A program made the translations under genes and the position numbers. Shown in pieces: positions 1 to 10,683 of a stretch of DNA of 64,000 bases (positions within the stretch are counted from its first letter, which is position 1; each line of letters opens with the position of its first letter). The DNA comes from Cristatella mucedo (lineage: Eukaryota; Bryozoa; Phylactolaemata; Cristatellidae), in NCBI GenBank assembly GCA_009760855.2, contig WPIO01000020.1, positions 622,001-686,000 of the forward strand, written 5' to 3'. The notes under the pieces were generated by a model, which saw nothing but the letters and a program-made list of their open reading frames with translations, was not told the DNA's origin and searched no databases.

Positions 1-587
1 CATGTAAAACGAAGAAAATCACATCATTATGCGTTTAAGTTGATTTCCTGTTTTTCCGTATGCACTGGTTTAAGTCACACAGTACTTACTGCCTATCCAC
101 TTCCAACTTGTTTTGCAGTTTATGATTAATCAACCGAAGCTGAAGACTTCCAACATGTTTTACTATCAGAATAACCTTTACTTAACATCAAACTGATGCT
201 CCGTTATTATTCAGTGAAAGCAGTAACGGTGATTGACGAACCTTATTTCCGAGACACATAGTCCTCGGATGTGTAAATGTCCCTGTTAAAACCTGGCACA
301 ATCGTCATCTCACTCTGGGGTGCATTTCAGACAGAAAATCCAAGTATTACTTAGATCCTGTGTTCATTAGCAAAGTAGTCCCTGGTCAAGAGCTGAACTT
401 GTTTGAGGTTAATCTCATTGAGTGACGAAAGAGTAAAGAAAAGAAATCACGTCACAAGGTTTAGGAGCCACAGGGCTTGGGTTATGTATGATGTCGAAAA
501 CATTTACCTGTTCCACGCTTTGTAGTAAAAAGGTAATACAACACCATCAACAGGTAAATGTTCAGAAAGATAGATTTCTTAGCAATA
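1..587. repeat. P-block right end (partial copy, no gene seen)
   Basis: This stretch aligns by eye with 49.48-50.0 kb, the right part of P copy 3. Landmarks are the 'gcactggtt...aagtc' start, the 'ccgaagctg' segment and the 'agatcctatg/tgt' segment. It stops at about 587, where a LINE-A tail begins. No splice-flanked exon or convincing reading frame is visible. It shows that the block array continues to the left of the window. Confidence 0.75.
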
Positions 588-626
588 TTAATAATAATTC
601 AATTGATAAATCGCCCTCAGAGAACT

Positions 627-674
<48 letters not shown>

Positions 675-2705
675 GCTTTACATTTGCTGCAAAGGGAAAT
701 ATAATTAAATGGTGAGTAATATAATGCTTGATATACAAAAAAATGAATAGCATGGTTAGGGGTGACATGCACAGGGTCAGCGTGCAAATGCTGTTAGTGG
801 CAGCATGCACAGTGTCAGCACACATAAGCACATCAAAGACGAATCACAGGAACCCATTAAATGCTGTCCTAAATAGATGTGTTTTTAAGTTCCTTTTAAA
901 TGCGGTCAGGTCAGGAATGGTTCTGACGCAGGCCGAGAGGCTTTGGGAGCATACGAACTAAATGCATGGTCTCCAAAGGATTTGAGGTTTGTACGAGGTA
1001 TTGGTAGACTGCTGGGTTCCAAAAAGCGGTGATACGATGCTTGGCCTGATGGCGGAGTATATTTGAGAGATAGTCTGGAGCCAAACAATGAAGTGACCTA
1101 CAAGTGAGCGACAAAACCTTGAAGTAATTCCGTTGCTTGACTGGTAGCCAGTGCAGGTCGGCGAGAAGTGGAGTACCGTGGACTCTGTGACGCTCACGAC
1201 AGACAAGCCTAGCTGCCGAGTTTCGCACCAGGTGCAATCGCCTGATCGCACATGCTGGTAGGCCAGTAACAAGTGAGTTGCAGATGTCTAGACGGGAGGT
1301 CACGAATTCATGGTCCTACTAGGACGGGGTATCCTTATCTAAACGAGCCCGAATTTTAGCAATGTCATGAAGCTAAAAATAGGCAGAGTTGACTTTGGAG
1401 CTGATATGGTCGTCTAACGAGAGGTCGCTTTGGAATATGGCACATAGAATTGGAGCTGTATCAACTGGAGATATGCTGGAAGAGCCCATTTTTGAGCGGC
1501 AGTCTTTCCAATTTGTGAATCAGATTAGGTTTGCCCATAAATAGTAAGTTAGTTTTATCATCACTTCGTTTTTGAAAATTTTCTGCCATCCTCGTGCGGA
1601 TGTCATCGACACATGCAGCAAGTGAGTTCAGAGAAATCGAGGTGCTCGAAGGCTGGGAGGGATCAAAGCAACGGTACAATTAGTGTAATCCACATAAAAG
1701 TGAAAGCCTAGATTGTGCTTGACAATTACATCAGCAAGAGTGAGAGTATAAACCGTGAAAGGAGCCGGACTTAGCAAGGAGCCCTGTGGTGCCCCATTAT
1801 TCAGAGGTACCTCAGACGTTCTTTGTCCATTGACGTCAATATTCTGGACTCTCCCACTGAGATAGGACCGGAACTACTGCAGAGCAGCGCCAGTGATGCC
1901 CAGGAGAGACGCTCTAGAAGAACTTTGTGATCGATGGTATCAAAGCTGCCGAAAGATCGAGCAAAAAAAGAAGAGACGCTCTACCCATGTCTGCATTCCT
2001 AAGTAGGTCATGGTATACCCTAAGCAATGCCGAATCTGTGGAGTGATTAGCTCTAAAGCCAGACTGGAACGTACTAGCAAGGTGTGAGGTTTCAATATAT
2101 GAGTTCAGCATGTCCACAACGACCCGTTCCAGCGTCGTTGCTAGGAATGGTAAAAGGGAGACTTGGTGGTAGTCGCTTAAGTTCTCTTAGTCTAGTGTAG
2201 CTTTCTTGACAAGTGGCCTGACTACAGCTTTTTTGAAAGGTGCTGGGACATGACCTGAGGCTAATGGCATAATTATAATGTTATTTATGCATGGCAGCAA
2301 CAGATCAATGTAACGTTGGATCAGGACAGTGGGAATAGGGTCGAGAGGACTTGTTGTCTTCTTTGATTGAGATACGACCTCCAAGACTAGATCACTAGTG
2401 ACCTGCTTAAATGTAGACATTGAGGTGCAGCCAGGTATCGGGTAACAGCATTCTAGTGGGGATGATGTCATCGCAGGGATTGATTCTCTGATTTTGTCTA
2501 TCTTCTGCACAAAGATTCGAGAGAAGCGATCGGCTAGATCATCACAAGGATCACCCGGTAAGGAGCTAATCTGGGAGCGGTTGAGGAGATGGTTGATCGT
2601 CGACATCAGCACTTTTGGATTGTGCATCCGGGATTCCACAATGTTTCTATACAAGCTAGACATGGCCTTTGCTTGGATTGATTAATACGACCTACAGTAG
2701 TAGTA
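588..2705 (-). mobile_element. LINE-A (CR1/L2-like) 5'-truncated copy, recombinant flanks
   Basis: Read on the minus strand, this is a non-LTR retrotransposon. It starts with a pre-RT region (2187-2663, with phrases such as SPLDPIPTVLIQRY and [17 protein letters not shown]). Broken RT pieces follow, with a post-RT C-terminus at 911-1303 (LHWLPVKQR-type motif). The element ends in a hairpin and an ATT-type tail at about 588-610. Family placement rests on the post-RT motif shared by CR1/L2/Rex-like elements. Frames are disrupted throughout, so it is dead. The 5' end matches that of the 54-56 kb copy exactly ('gacctacagtagtag'), so both derive from one insertion. The right flank is P-start but the left flank is P-end, unlike the 54 kb copy, which indicates recombination between LINE copies. 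Confidence 0.85.
631..670. repeat. (CT)20 microsatellite inside the LINE-A 3' hairpin
   Basis: Forty bases of perfect CT repeat sit where other copies have only 'atctctctctagg' in the 3' hairpin of LINE-A. The repeat has grown from a CT-rich seed in the element. Open frames running through it (Ser-Leu or Arg-Glu runs) are artefacts. Confidence 0.95.
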
Positions 2706-2873
2706 TTCCTTGAAAGTTGATAACCTAGGGTGCTGGCTGCTTTGAAGTTTAAGCGAACTTTCCACAGAGTAGATGAGGCCCGAACCTTGTCCGATCACTA
2801 AGACTTTCTTGAACGATTGCCATCAAACAAATAGTTAAACATATCGAACGCCTCAGCTAACCTGTGGCTAGGT

Positions 2874-3026
2874 TAGCCGAGCTGGATTGGTACAGCGGTT
2901 AATGCACTCTCCCCGGCCAAGGTCTGGCTGAGGTCGTGGGCTCGAGCCCCGAGGCATATGTAAAGCGCCTGAATAGAGATTAAGTTCTCTTGGGGCGCTA
3001 TACAATTGAATTATAACAATTATATT
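2874..3026 (+). mobile_element. tRNA-derived SINE with LINE-A type tail
   Basis: The head has a perfect Pol III A box (TAGCCGAGCTG, matching TRGYNNARNNG) and a near-match B box (GGCTCGAGCCC). Its 3' part is the LINE-A style hairpin: 'aaagcgcc', an inner AGAGA/TCTCT stem and 'gggcgct', followed by an A/T-rich end. It is flanked by the 5-bp duplication TAGGT (2869-2873 and 3027-3031). P copies 3 (45.63 kb) and 4 (56.13 kb) have the uninterrupted site, so both borders are exact. The shared tail implies mobilisation by LINE-A machinery, as is known for other SINE/LINE pairs. Confidence 0.88.
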
Positions 3027-4021
3027 TAGGTGGCTTGAACAGCTATCACAGTACGTTAAAACGTGCCATTGTGATGCCCCAATGAACGAGTCGCAACTAT
3101 TAACAGGGCGAATAACCGTTATTATGTTAACAAAGACAAAGTCGATTTAAAAGGATGCTGCTGAAACCTCGATAGTTAAGCGGTTGCTGTATGCAAGGCT
3201 ACTGAAGACGTCTTCTTATTCAAACTACTAGCTAATTCCACTTCTTCATAAAACGCAGATAATGCGGTCTTAAGTTTACCTGAAATCAGATCACTTGTGT
3301 ACCAACGTAGTCGTTTGGTCTGAAAACATCTTAGAAATGATAGAATCTGTCTTTTGGAGGGTATTGGTGAAAGGGTGAGTTTAGCACATACAGATTGCAG
3401 CGACGTGCAAACAAACAACGTAAACGTCTACAAAATTAAAGATCGGCCATCCGAGTGGGTCTATGAATATTGCACTCTAACAGTTCTAGCGTGTTTTTTC
3501 TGCTAAGGCTAGACAGATGAAGCTGTAGCACTACTGATGTGTCATGCCGTCCTCCTGAAAGAATAACTTCTCGTTACGGCATTGAAGAGTAAGCACAGAG
3601 TGAAATAAACAGCTGAATTTTCTTTCACATGCCGTTGAGTGACACGATATCGCTAACTTGACGAGTTCCTTTACTAGTTTCGATACAATAGCATGACAAA
3701 GGCTAATAATGTACTCATTAATAGTACTGGAACGGGTGTGCTAGTCGTGAAATGGGCACTGTAGCATGCCTGCTGGAATGATGGCTTTGGCTCTCTGATA
3801 TGCGTACCAGCTCCGATTATAAATTTCGCATCGTTGAACTAAGCTATTTGTGCTATCTCCATTGAATTGTATTTGCTATCACGCTCGGTCGTGCATGAGG
3901 AATGCATTTTCATCTTAACGGGGCACTACTTATTTGTGCAGGTAGCATCCAGAGAGAGTGCTATGGACCTTTTCTACCAGGTGCAGATTGCTAAGTATCG
4001 TCGTCGGATACCCTAAGTACA

Positions 4022-4461
4022 ATGCCTCCTGGGCGTATTCAACATGCTAATTTTATGCATGGTTGTTACTTATTCTATTGCGGCGTTAATTTCGTCATTT
4101 CTCCAATGATTGACCGCTTTCTTATGAGTACATATGCGACCACTTTCGTCAGGCTAATTGAGAAGTGGCTGAAGCAAAATCCGCAAATTCCACACCCAGC
4201 AATGGCGATATGCACTTACTGTTCCGTCTACGAGGTGTAATTAGTCGCTAGCTTAAAGCAGTATCACAACCAAATATTAATTTAGAGTTGTCACTGTACG
4301 TACACAACCATCAGCAGTGAAAGGCTCTTGTGTCGTCATTTATTTCCTCTTCTTTTTTCTAGATGTCTTTCAGAATGTTTCCATATACTTTTTCTATGCT
4401 TACTATACCAGCAGTCGAGCAAGCCTCACTTCTAAAAGACATAGGCTTAAGTTCTACCTAA
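4022..4461 (+). CDS. Possible two-exon small gene in P1 (weak)
   Basis: A plus-strand frame at 4022-4234 ends at GAG|GTGTAA, a possible donor. After a 128-base candidate intron with a long pyrimidine tract (tcttttttctag), a frame resumes in phase at 4363 and stops at 4461. The stretch MSTYATTFVRLIEKW is kept in P1, P2 and P4 and recognisably in P3. Against it: P3 has lost the donor, P4 has an internal stop before the conserved part, and I see no promoter or signal peptide. I recognise no family. It may be a decayed exon or chance conservation inside the block. Confidence 0.22.
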
Positions 4462-4769
4462 GCGCTCAAAAGGAAGTTTTTATGAAGAGTTTATTATCTG
4501 CAGAGTTGCAATCAGGTTGCTTAATTTGTCATGTACTGGCTCCCTATGCCTGCACACTACATCTAACCGCTCGGTTTCACTGACCAAATAGTTCGGCAGC
4601 GAGAGGACGTCGTAATGTGCTGTGTTGATCCATCTCTGCACAGCAGGTCAAGACCCTAACATGCATTCTTCGTCAGTCGAAAATAAAGGCAGACTGTGGT
4701 TGAACAAGTTATATACACGATACTCAAGAATGAATGCAGCTGAAGCTATTGATCGTTTTTTGTCAGCTA

Positions 4770-4812
4770 TTGATTATTATATTATATTATTATTATATTA
4801 TTATTATATATT
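4770..4812. repeat. ATT/AT microsatellite
   Basis: A run of 'attatattattattatatt' type repeats, present in P1 but not at the matching place in P2 (17.35 kb) or P3. It is a local expansion without coding content. Confidence 0.85.
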
Positions 4813-5170
4813 GACGCCTACGAATAGCCTACTCAAAGCACTGTAGGACAAGCGAAGTTTCAATTGTCTATTGAATAAGTGTGGTCACTGACAACAACCC
4901 CAACGATGAAAATGCGTCCCGGTTATTGCTTTCCATTATTAGCCGGATTCGGTGTACAGTTGAGCTCGAATACGTTTTTATTATCCTTGAGCTGTAAATC
5001 ATAATTAGGCTCTATTTAGGTACTACATGAGGATGCTGTTTGCTCATTATACAGGATATTCGAACCACAGATTGGTGAGCCTCCTTTTTCTTTGAGAGGA
5101 CTATCGCTAGCTTGAGGCAAGTTTTGAATATCAGAAGGAGCGTAAAATAAGTGAGTGTTCTCGAATGCCC

Positions 5171-5176
5171 TTTATT
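5171..5176 (-). terminator. Polyadenylation signal of peptide gene, P1
   Basis: TTTATT on the plus strand reads AATAAA on the minus strand, about 75 bases after the stop codon of the peptide gene. The same hexamer sits at the matching place in all four P blocks (17720, 47740, 58274). Confidence 0.7.
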
Positions 5177-5250
5177 ATTTTGAATTGTTCGCAATAGTCA
5201 AGTCACAAAGTGACTATGATTAACGAGTGGATTAATTTCGTTGCAAAGAC

Positions 5251-5797
5251 CTAACCCAGTGTTTGAGCAATTTTTAAAAAAGCTGGTCCATACTTCTCAA
5301 GTACTTCTTTTTCCAATGACCGCATTTTTTTCAGCACCGTCTTCAGGGTCCTCTTGGCTTCGTCGTATTCTGAAACGAAGCGACGAAGAAGCCGTGATAA
5401 TCGTGCATGTTGTGCTCTTTCCTTCATATAAATCACAGCGACAGCCCAGTCGGCTGACTGAGCTCTCCGTTTATTTACCTCTGAAAGCGCCCTCCAATTC
5501 CGCTACCAGCTCGGGGCTCAAGTCTGAACTTTCCTCCGAACTCTGCAATCAAGGTGCGTACGTATAGTTTGGGACCCGGTAGCATGCAAAAACCGATATT
5601 CTGTACTCAAAAACTAGCGTAGAGTAATGGCTGCGGCAAACTGTATTGTTGGTGTTCCCAATGCGACCTCTTTCAGGGCCACGCATTGAACGCTCATAGG
5701 CTAAATTAATTTTTAGTGGATCACAAAGGAAACTTACCGAGGCCATCGCCAGGTTAAACAGGAGCACAGCGATAACAGCGACAGTAAGAAACTTCAT
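5251..5797 (-). CDS. Secreted cationic peptide precursor, copy A (intact, 3 coding exons)
   Basis: Coding exons on the minus strand are 5797-5738 (60 nt), 5542-5479 (64 nt) and 5369-5251 (119 nt including TAG). Phases join cleanly to an 80-residue product. Exon 1 is preceded by 'tgtttttcag' and followed by GTAAGT. Exon 2 lies between 'ttgattgcag' and GTAAAT. Exon 3 follows 'cgtttcag'. Exon 1 encodes a signal peptide: MKFL, a hydrophobic core, and an Ala-Met-Ala-Ser end. Exon 2 is acidic and serine-rich. Exon 3 opens with EYDEAKR, a dibasic maturation site, then about 32 residues rich in Lys and Leu (net about +4) with KYGP near the C-terminal third and a terminal Gly that could donate an amide. 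This is the layout of antimicrobial or venom-type prepropeptides. I recognise no named family, and the activity is inference. Confidence 0.8.
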
Positions 5798-6593
5798 TTT
5801 ACCTGAAAAACAGAAGAACGCCCGATAAACGTTTGTCTTTTCACTTACTGAAGAACCAAACTAGGGTTAATATTTCTAATTCATTAAGTATAGCACATTC
5901 TGGTTGCGAATTCAATTGTTTTACTATAATAGCAGTTTTACAACCTAAGGTAGCACTCTGAAACACATATCATACGAGAGAGGCCATTGGCGTCGCTTTA
6001 TCGGAATTCTACCATGTAGCCCAACTCGAGTGAACACTATGTAATACCTTGAAATGCCTTTAGATCGCAGGATTTGAAATCGACCGACGGCGTCCATGCA
6101 AGAAACATAAGAATCATATATTCTCTTTTTAAACGTATTTTCAGGGGATGGAATTATCAGTTTTAATAGACTTCATTTTCTGGACCGGGCGTAGTTGGTA
6201 TTATCAAATTACGAAGAATGCAGCAATACATCAACTTTCCAATGAGGTGCACAGAGAGTTTTCACTTGAATTGTAATAGTAACTAACACTCAGCGATCAG
6301 AAGAGGAATCAAACAGCCATCTTACTGTACTAAGACCGTTACAAGTACAAGGCAGTTGCGATTGTCAAGAACGTTTGTCCGTCAAATCATGCAACAGTAG
6401 CGGTTCGTGACGAAACCGCAAGCTAGGTTAGTCAGAGATTTAATAATTTTTTTCGGCTCTTCCACAAGCTCATACCGGCGTTTGAATACTAAGACGACAT
6501 TCTCGCCTCGCGACCAGGTCTCATGCAGTGTCGGCACAGTGGAAACGTAGACTCTTTAAGGCTTGAAAAAAGTTGCCAACTGCTAATGCTTAC

Positions 6594-6622
6594 CGTTCGG
6601 TAGGATAGGCTGCAGGAGCTGG
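6594..6622 (-). other. Predicted 5' untranslated exon of peptide gene, copy A
   Basis: On the minus strand a segment downstream of a TATA box ends with CGAACG|GTAAGC, a good donor at 6594/6593. The next acceptor is the one before the signal-peptide exon (5803), giving a leader intron of about 790 bases. The 5' limit is estimated from the TATA position. The same arrangement is kept in P3 (donor at 49141/49140). Confidence 0.55.
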
Positions 6623-6646
6623 TGAAATACACCTGGTCCGGTCAAG

Positions 6647-6654
6647 TTTATATA
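6647..6654 (-). promoter_or_regulatory. TATA box, peptide gene copy A
   Basis: TATATAAA on the minus strand, about 25-30 bases before the expected start of the leader exon. P3 has TATATAGA at the same place (49194-49201). The broken copies in P2 and P4 lack this whole region because their blocks end about 290 bases short of it. Confidence 0.6.
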
Positions 6655-7479
6655 GCTTGGCAAATGCTGGTTCCCTATGGGAGCTCCCGGTCACAATAGT
6701 CGGGCGATTAGTCAACTTCTAGGAATGTAACTCTTTTCCAAGTATTTAAAGACGTTTGATTGAAAGGTATTTTTAACTCTGAGTATTTGCTTGATTTGGT
6801 CTCATATCCGTTTGCTGTCTATTTAAGCTAAATACCAAAGAATTCATTGCCTTGGCCGAAAGAAATACCTCCAGTCCTCAGAAGTCTAACAGCCCAGGCT
6901 TGGATACAGAAAAGCACATAATAAACATTTTTTCCAGAATGCACTGGTTGAAGTCGCACCTTACTTTGAGCGTATCGACTTTCAACTTGTTTCACAGCAT
7001 ATCATTTATCGGCCGAAGCTGGTGACGACTTCCTGCATATTGCTGCTTTATTTAGTACCAGGAATATCATTAGCTACTGGACTGGCATCCATCTGTAAAA
7101 ACATAAGTACCACTATTACAGTCTTCGTACTTTCTCTTGGCTGGAGACAGCACCTTTTCGTTAGGCGCGTGACACGAAAGGTAAATGCAACTTGCCTGAA
7201 ACTCAGTGTCGCCTTGTCTAACCATGACAGTACATCTATTGCATACCACCAATTCTTTCTTATAGTCGCATGTACTTATTTGTGCTTAGAACCGTAGCCT
7301 AGCCTAAATATAAAAAATTGGCTTTCAAATCCACGTGAGGCCGACAGACCTTTTTAAAAGCTGCTACTAGCCTACCGGTCTGTCAGGCTTGCTAGTACCG
7401 GTAATTTCTAGCACTAGGCTTACACATACCTATTTCTTTGTCCTTACTCCTTCCAAATTGACTCATCACATACATTTTA

Positions 7480-8050
7480 CTTCCCGCCGACCGGCACTGG
7501 CTGCCATTAAAGCAAAAGATAAACCTCAAGCATTTGTCGCTCACTTTTAGGTCACTTCATTCTTCGGCTGCAGCCTTTATGTCAGATCTGCTTCCCGCCG
7601 GGTCAGGCATCGTACCGCCCGCTTTTCGGAATCCAAAAATATGCCGATACCCCATACAAACCTCAAATCTTTTGGACACCGTGCATGTAGTTCGTGTGCT
7701 CCCAAAGCATGGAACTCACTCTCGACTTCAGTCCCAACATCCACTGACTTTACAACATTTATTAGGAACTTAAAAACACACCTATTTACGACAGCGTTTA
7801 GTGAGTCGTTGTGATACGTCCTTCACGTGCTTATGCGTGCTGACACCATGCGTGCAGCCATTAACCACACTTGCTCGCTGACCCTGTTTACGTTTAACCT
7901 AATGTTATTCATTTTGTTTGTCGAGCGTTATATTACTCCCCATTACATCGTGTTTTTCTTAGCTGCCAACGCAGAGAGCCTAGTAAGAGATTAAGCTCTC
8001 AGAGGGCGAATTATCAAGTGCATTATTATTTTCTTTATAATTATGAATTC
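7480..8050 (+). mobile_element. LINE-A 3' fragment in Q1
   Basis: It begins inside the post-RT region (ccgaccggcactggctgcc, the LHWLP segment). It runs through a decayed C-terminus and 3' UTR to the hairpin ('gagattaagctctcagaggg') and an ATT tail. The R blocks at 19.2 and 59.76 kb show the uninterrupted sequence 'catatatttcaagttc', an empty site. The insertion therefore came after Q and R diverged but before Q1, Q2 and Q4 were copied. Confidence 0.82.
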
Positions 8051-9723
8051 AAGTTCCTCGTGTCAAAACACCAAGCCTTGCTAGTTGTGGTGACTGCTTC
8101 AACAGATTTTCATGCGAGAAGAAACCTACTGAGAGCTTTACAGATTAATCTAGTAATTGCTTGACTACAGTCCTCAGGAAATAGCACGCCTACGGACATC
8201 TATGGGCTAAGAGTTTCTGTACATGATTCCCAAGCTTGACACGGAAGTTGCTTTGCCACCCGTAAATAACTTTTTTTTTTGGTATGCTCCTGCATTCCAC
8301 ATTATTATTGCTCGTGCCTACTACAAACGCTTTAAATAATACAGCTGCTATTCATCCCACCTAGTCTTCCTCAAGCTCTGTTGTGAACCACTTAGTTAGT
8401 GCTAATCGCATTATTATTTATTCCACGCCCGTTGCATCCATTCCTTGAGAGAGCTCACTCAGTTTGCAACGAACCCCGTAGAATCCATGAGTGGAAGGGA
8501 CCTGCTAACTTTAACCATGGTGTGTTTCCACTTATTATTGTGCATCGACAATAACGAAAACTCGGCACATAGTCTTCATAGTTTTGAGCCTCACCGTTAT
8601 GTTATCAAGAATTTTCAATGGCCTTGAAACAGTCTTTTAATGATCTCGTCAACATCCAATGAAACCAACTCAATTGTGTATATAATCAGAGGGTCATTAG
8701 CACTAATTCCTTGCGATTCTCCTAAGTCTTTTACCAAGGTCAACTCTTTGTGTGGCAAATGAGAAGTCGAATCATTATAAGTGATCAAACTTAAGTCCGG
8801 ACAAGTTATCTATCATCTTAAGTGTCGAAGAACGAGCAGGTAGTTACTCGGTTGGTTATGTGCCTCATACTATCAACCTTGTTATTACGACGGTCAAGCT
8901 CTCAGTAAATTTTCGTGGCGATTTTAAATGTGGCATTCCCTATTATTATAGAATTCCATTCGGGCACAGGCGTGGCGATTCCAGTTAGCATGCACTGCGA
9001 GCCGTCCTCTATTCCGGTTTTCTTCCATGAACAGGCAGAATGCAAGTCACATTACGGTGATACTGTCCAGTCAAGACTGTCTATGATGACTCGGCTTCTC
9101 AACTCCCCTTGATGCCGATCATCATTATTCAAATAGTACATCACGATACTCGCTGGCAATCTTCGATAGACGAAGTTATCATGAACGATACTTTGAATGC
9201 TGAGAGATACGGCCAATGGTTTACCCGAGATACTCGACCAGCTAGTCCTACTGATAGCAAGCCTGAGAAAGGTCACGATAAATCATGATTCATCGTCCAT
9301 CGTAAGACTTTCAGTGAGAACTGCAGAATAAACCAAACGATCGATGCAAACTGGAGGCCAAACCTGTGCACACCTGTTGTGTCCTTGCCGACCAAAGATC
9401 GGAAAACTTTACTGGCTACAGTCAGCTATCTAGTTGACCGCTCAGATGCTACATCCTCATCACGTGATCCTTGTGGATATCGAGCTTATCGCTGATGTAT
9501 CTTCTTTGCCAGAAAGCCGGACAAAAGTTCAGTGTCGGTCCGAAAAGTAGCATGTCGCACTGGCGACTCTCATCTCTCAAACTCGATCCAGCAGGATGTG
9601 TCTGTGCTCAATTCCGAACAGCACGTCGACACTAAGGTTTCAGGAAGCCGCGAGTGACCACATACTTATTTGTATTTCCCGGTCAGTCGACGAGGAACAC
9701 CAATCTCTTCGAAGAATAAGTCC

Positions 9724-9905
9724 TTATGGAATGCATTCTTGCATAGAGTGGTGGGCCTGTGAGTGGCAGGAAATGTCGAAGCGGCCGCATTCCTAACAAC
9801 CTGAAGCCCGGAGTACTCTATAGTTTGCATCGTTCTTGTAAACCATGTCCACACAAAATCTGTCGGATGACGTTACATCAGGCTCATACATTTTCATAGT
9901 GCTGA
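9724..9905 (-). pseudogene. Q-block minus-strand frame, broken copy in Q1
   Basis: This is the counterpart of the Q4 frame ending at 52995. MKMYEPD and DRFCVDMVYKN are readable, but TAG replaces a Lys codon after ASGC, and a TGA lies upstream where Q4 has Trp. The terminal ECIP-stop is kept. It is either a decayed gene or non-coding; the Q4 entry discusses it. Confidence 0.3.
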
Positions 9906-10683
9906 GGCTAATGCCGTTCCACATAATAACTTTTCTCCTAGACAGTACGCTACGGACTCAGGTATTCTTGGAACTCCTTACAGACCAGAATGCTAAAAAT
10001 TGTTTCGAAGTCTCTAATTTTAAAAATAGCACGACTCTTGACTTAAAGACGGTCGGAGAAAAATGCATGTTCATGCGGGAACTGTTTCCAGGTAGGCCAC
10101 TCTTGGGCGCCTAACAATGCGTGAGCGAAAATGCGAACATGGTTTGATTCGAAAGGTCGAGAATCCTAGATCGGATCGTGAGTGGACCTAACATTCTCCC
10201 CCACGATTATTCAAAGTTTCTTGAAATGAACGTGAGATGATGTTTAAACCTATCACTGTGGAAGAGCAACTCATTATGGAAAGAAAGTAATTACCCTTCA
10301 AAGACGCCTGCTTAATCTCAGAGTTACCTGCGAATTTCACTTGATTAAAGTAAGCAGATATACTGATAATCTTTCACCAAAGCGCACAAGCTGATATACA
10401 ACTATACGGTTGTTGTACAGAAGGATCAGCCAATAGCCACCTAACGACGTTTGAGCGCATGAAATTAGTTTCCTTTAAACTGCTCGTGTCAAAACTAGGC
10501 GACATTCTTATACGTAGAACGTGCTCTTGGGGAATTACTACTACTAGGGTGAAACATTGTCAACCCTTTGTTGTTAATGTAGAGCTTGGTTACATATACT
10601 GCTAGTCAACCTCAGTCGTTTAGCGAGCTGTGCAGTAATGTAGGTGCTGCTGCGGTTGACCATGGAACTCTGTGCAATTCCTT

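Larger units (their letters stand above)
2706..7040. repeat. P block, copy 1
   Basis: This is the first full P block, starting at 'tccttgaaagttgataacc' like 45.475 and 55.98 kb. It holds a SINE insertion (2874-3026), a weak plus-strand candidate (4.02-4.46 kb) and the intact minus-strand peptide precursor gene (5.17-6.62 kb). Its right end at 7040 is a deletion junction: compared with P copy 3, about 700 bases between 'cctgcatat' (49.59 kb) and the Q start (50.29 kb) are missing. A possible terminal exon at 3176-3280 minus (after 'tgatttcag') is not kept in P3, so I do not call it. From 6.0-7.0 kb I see only the gene's promoter and intron side. Confidence 0.85.
7041..10652. repeat. Q block, copy 1 (near-identical to Q copy 2)
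   Basis: This 3.6-kb block is repeated at 12575-16191 with almost no substitutions. Differences noticed are confined to A- or T-rich tracts near 7510, 8268 and 9850. The flanks differ completely: P1 on the left here, LINE-A on the right. It contains a LINE-A 3' fragment (7.48-8.05 kb) and a minus-strand frame conserved in Q4 but broken here (9.72-9.90 kb). No intact gene is seen. Confidence 0.9.

Noticed and set aside
2874-2960. Possible genuine tRNA gene
   Set aside because: A and B boxes are present, but the segment does not form a full cloverleaf with a clear acceptor stem by eye. It continues into a LINE-type tail and is flanked by a target duplication, so it is a SINE.
3176-3418. 80-residue minus frame with a 'tgatttcag|GTAAA' acceptor as a terminal exon
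   Set aside because: The acceptor is lost in P3 and a stop appears in P4. There is no upstream exon or promoter, so support is too thin.
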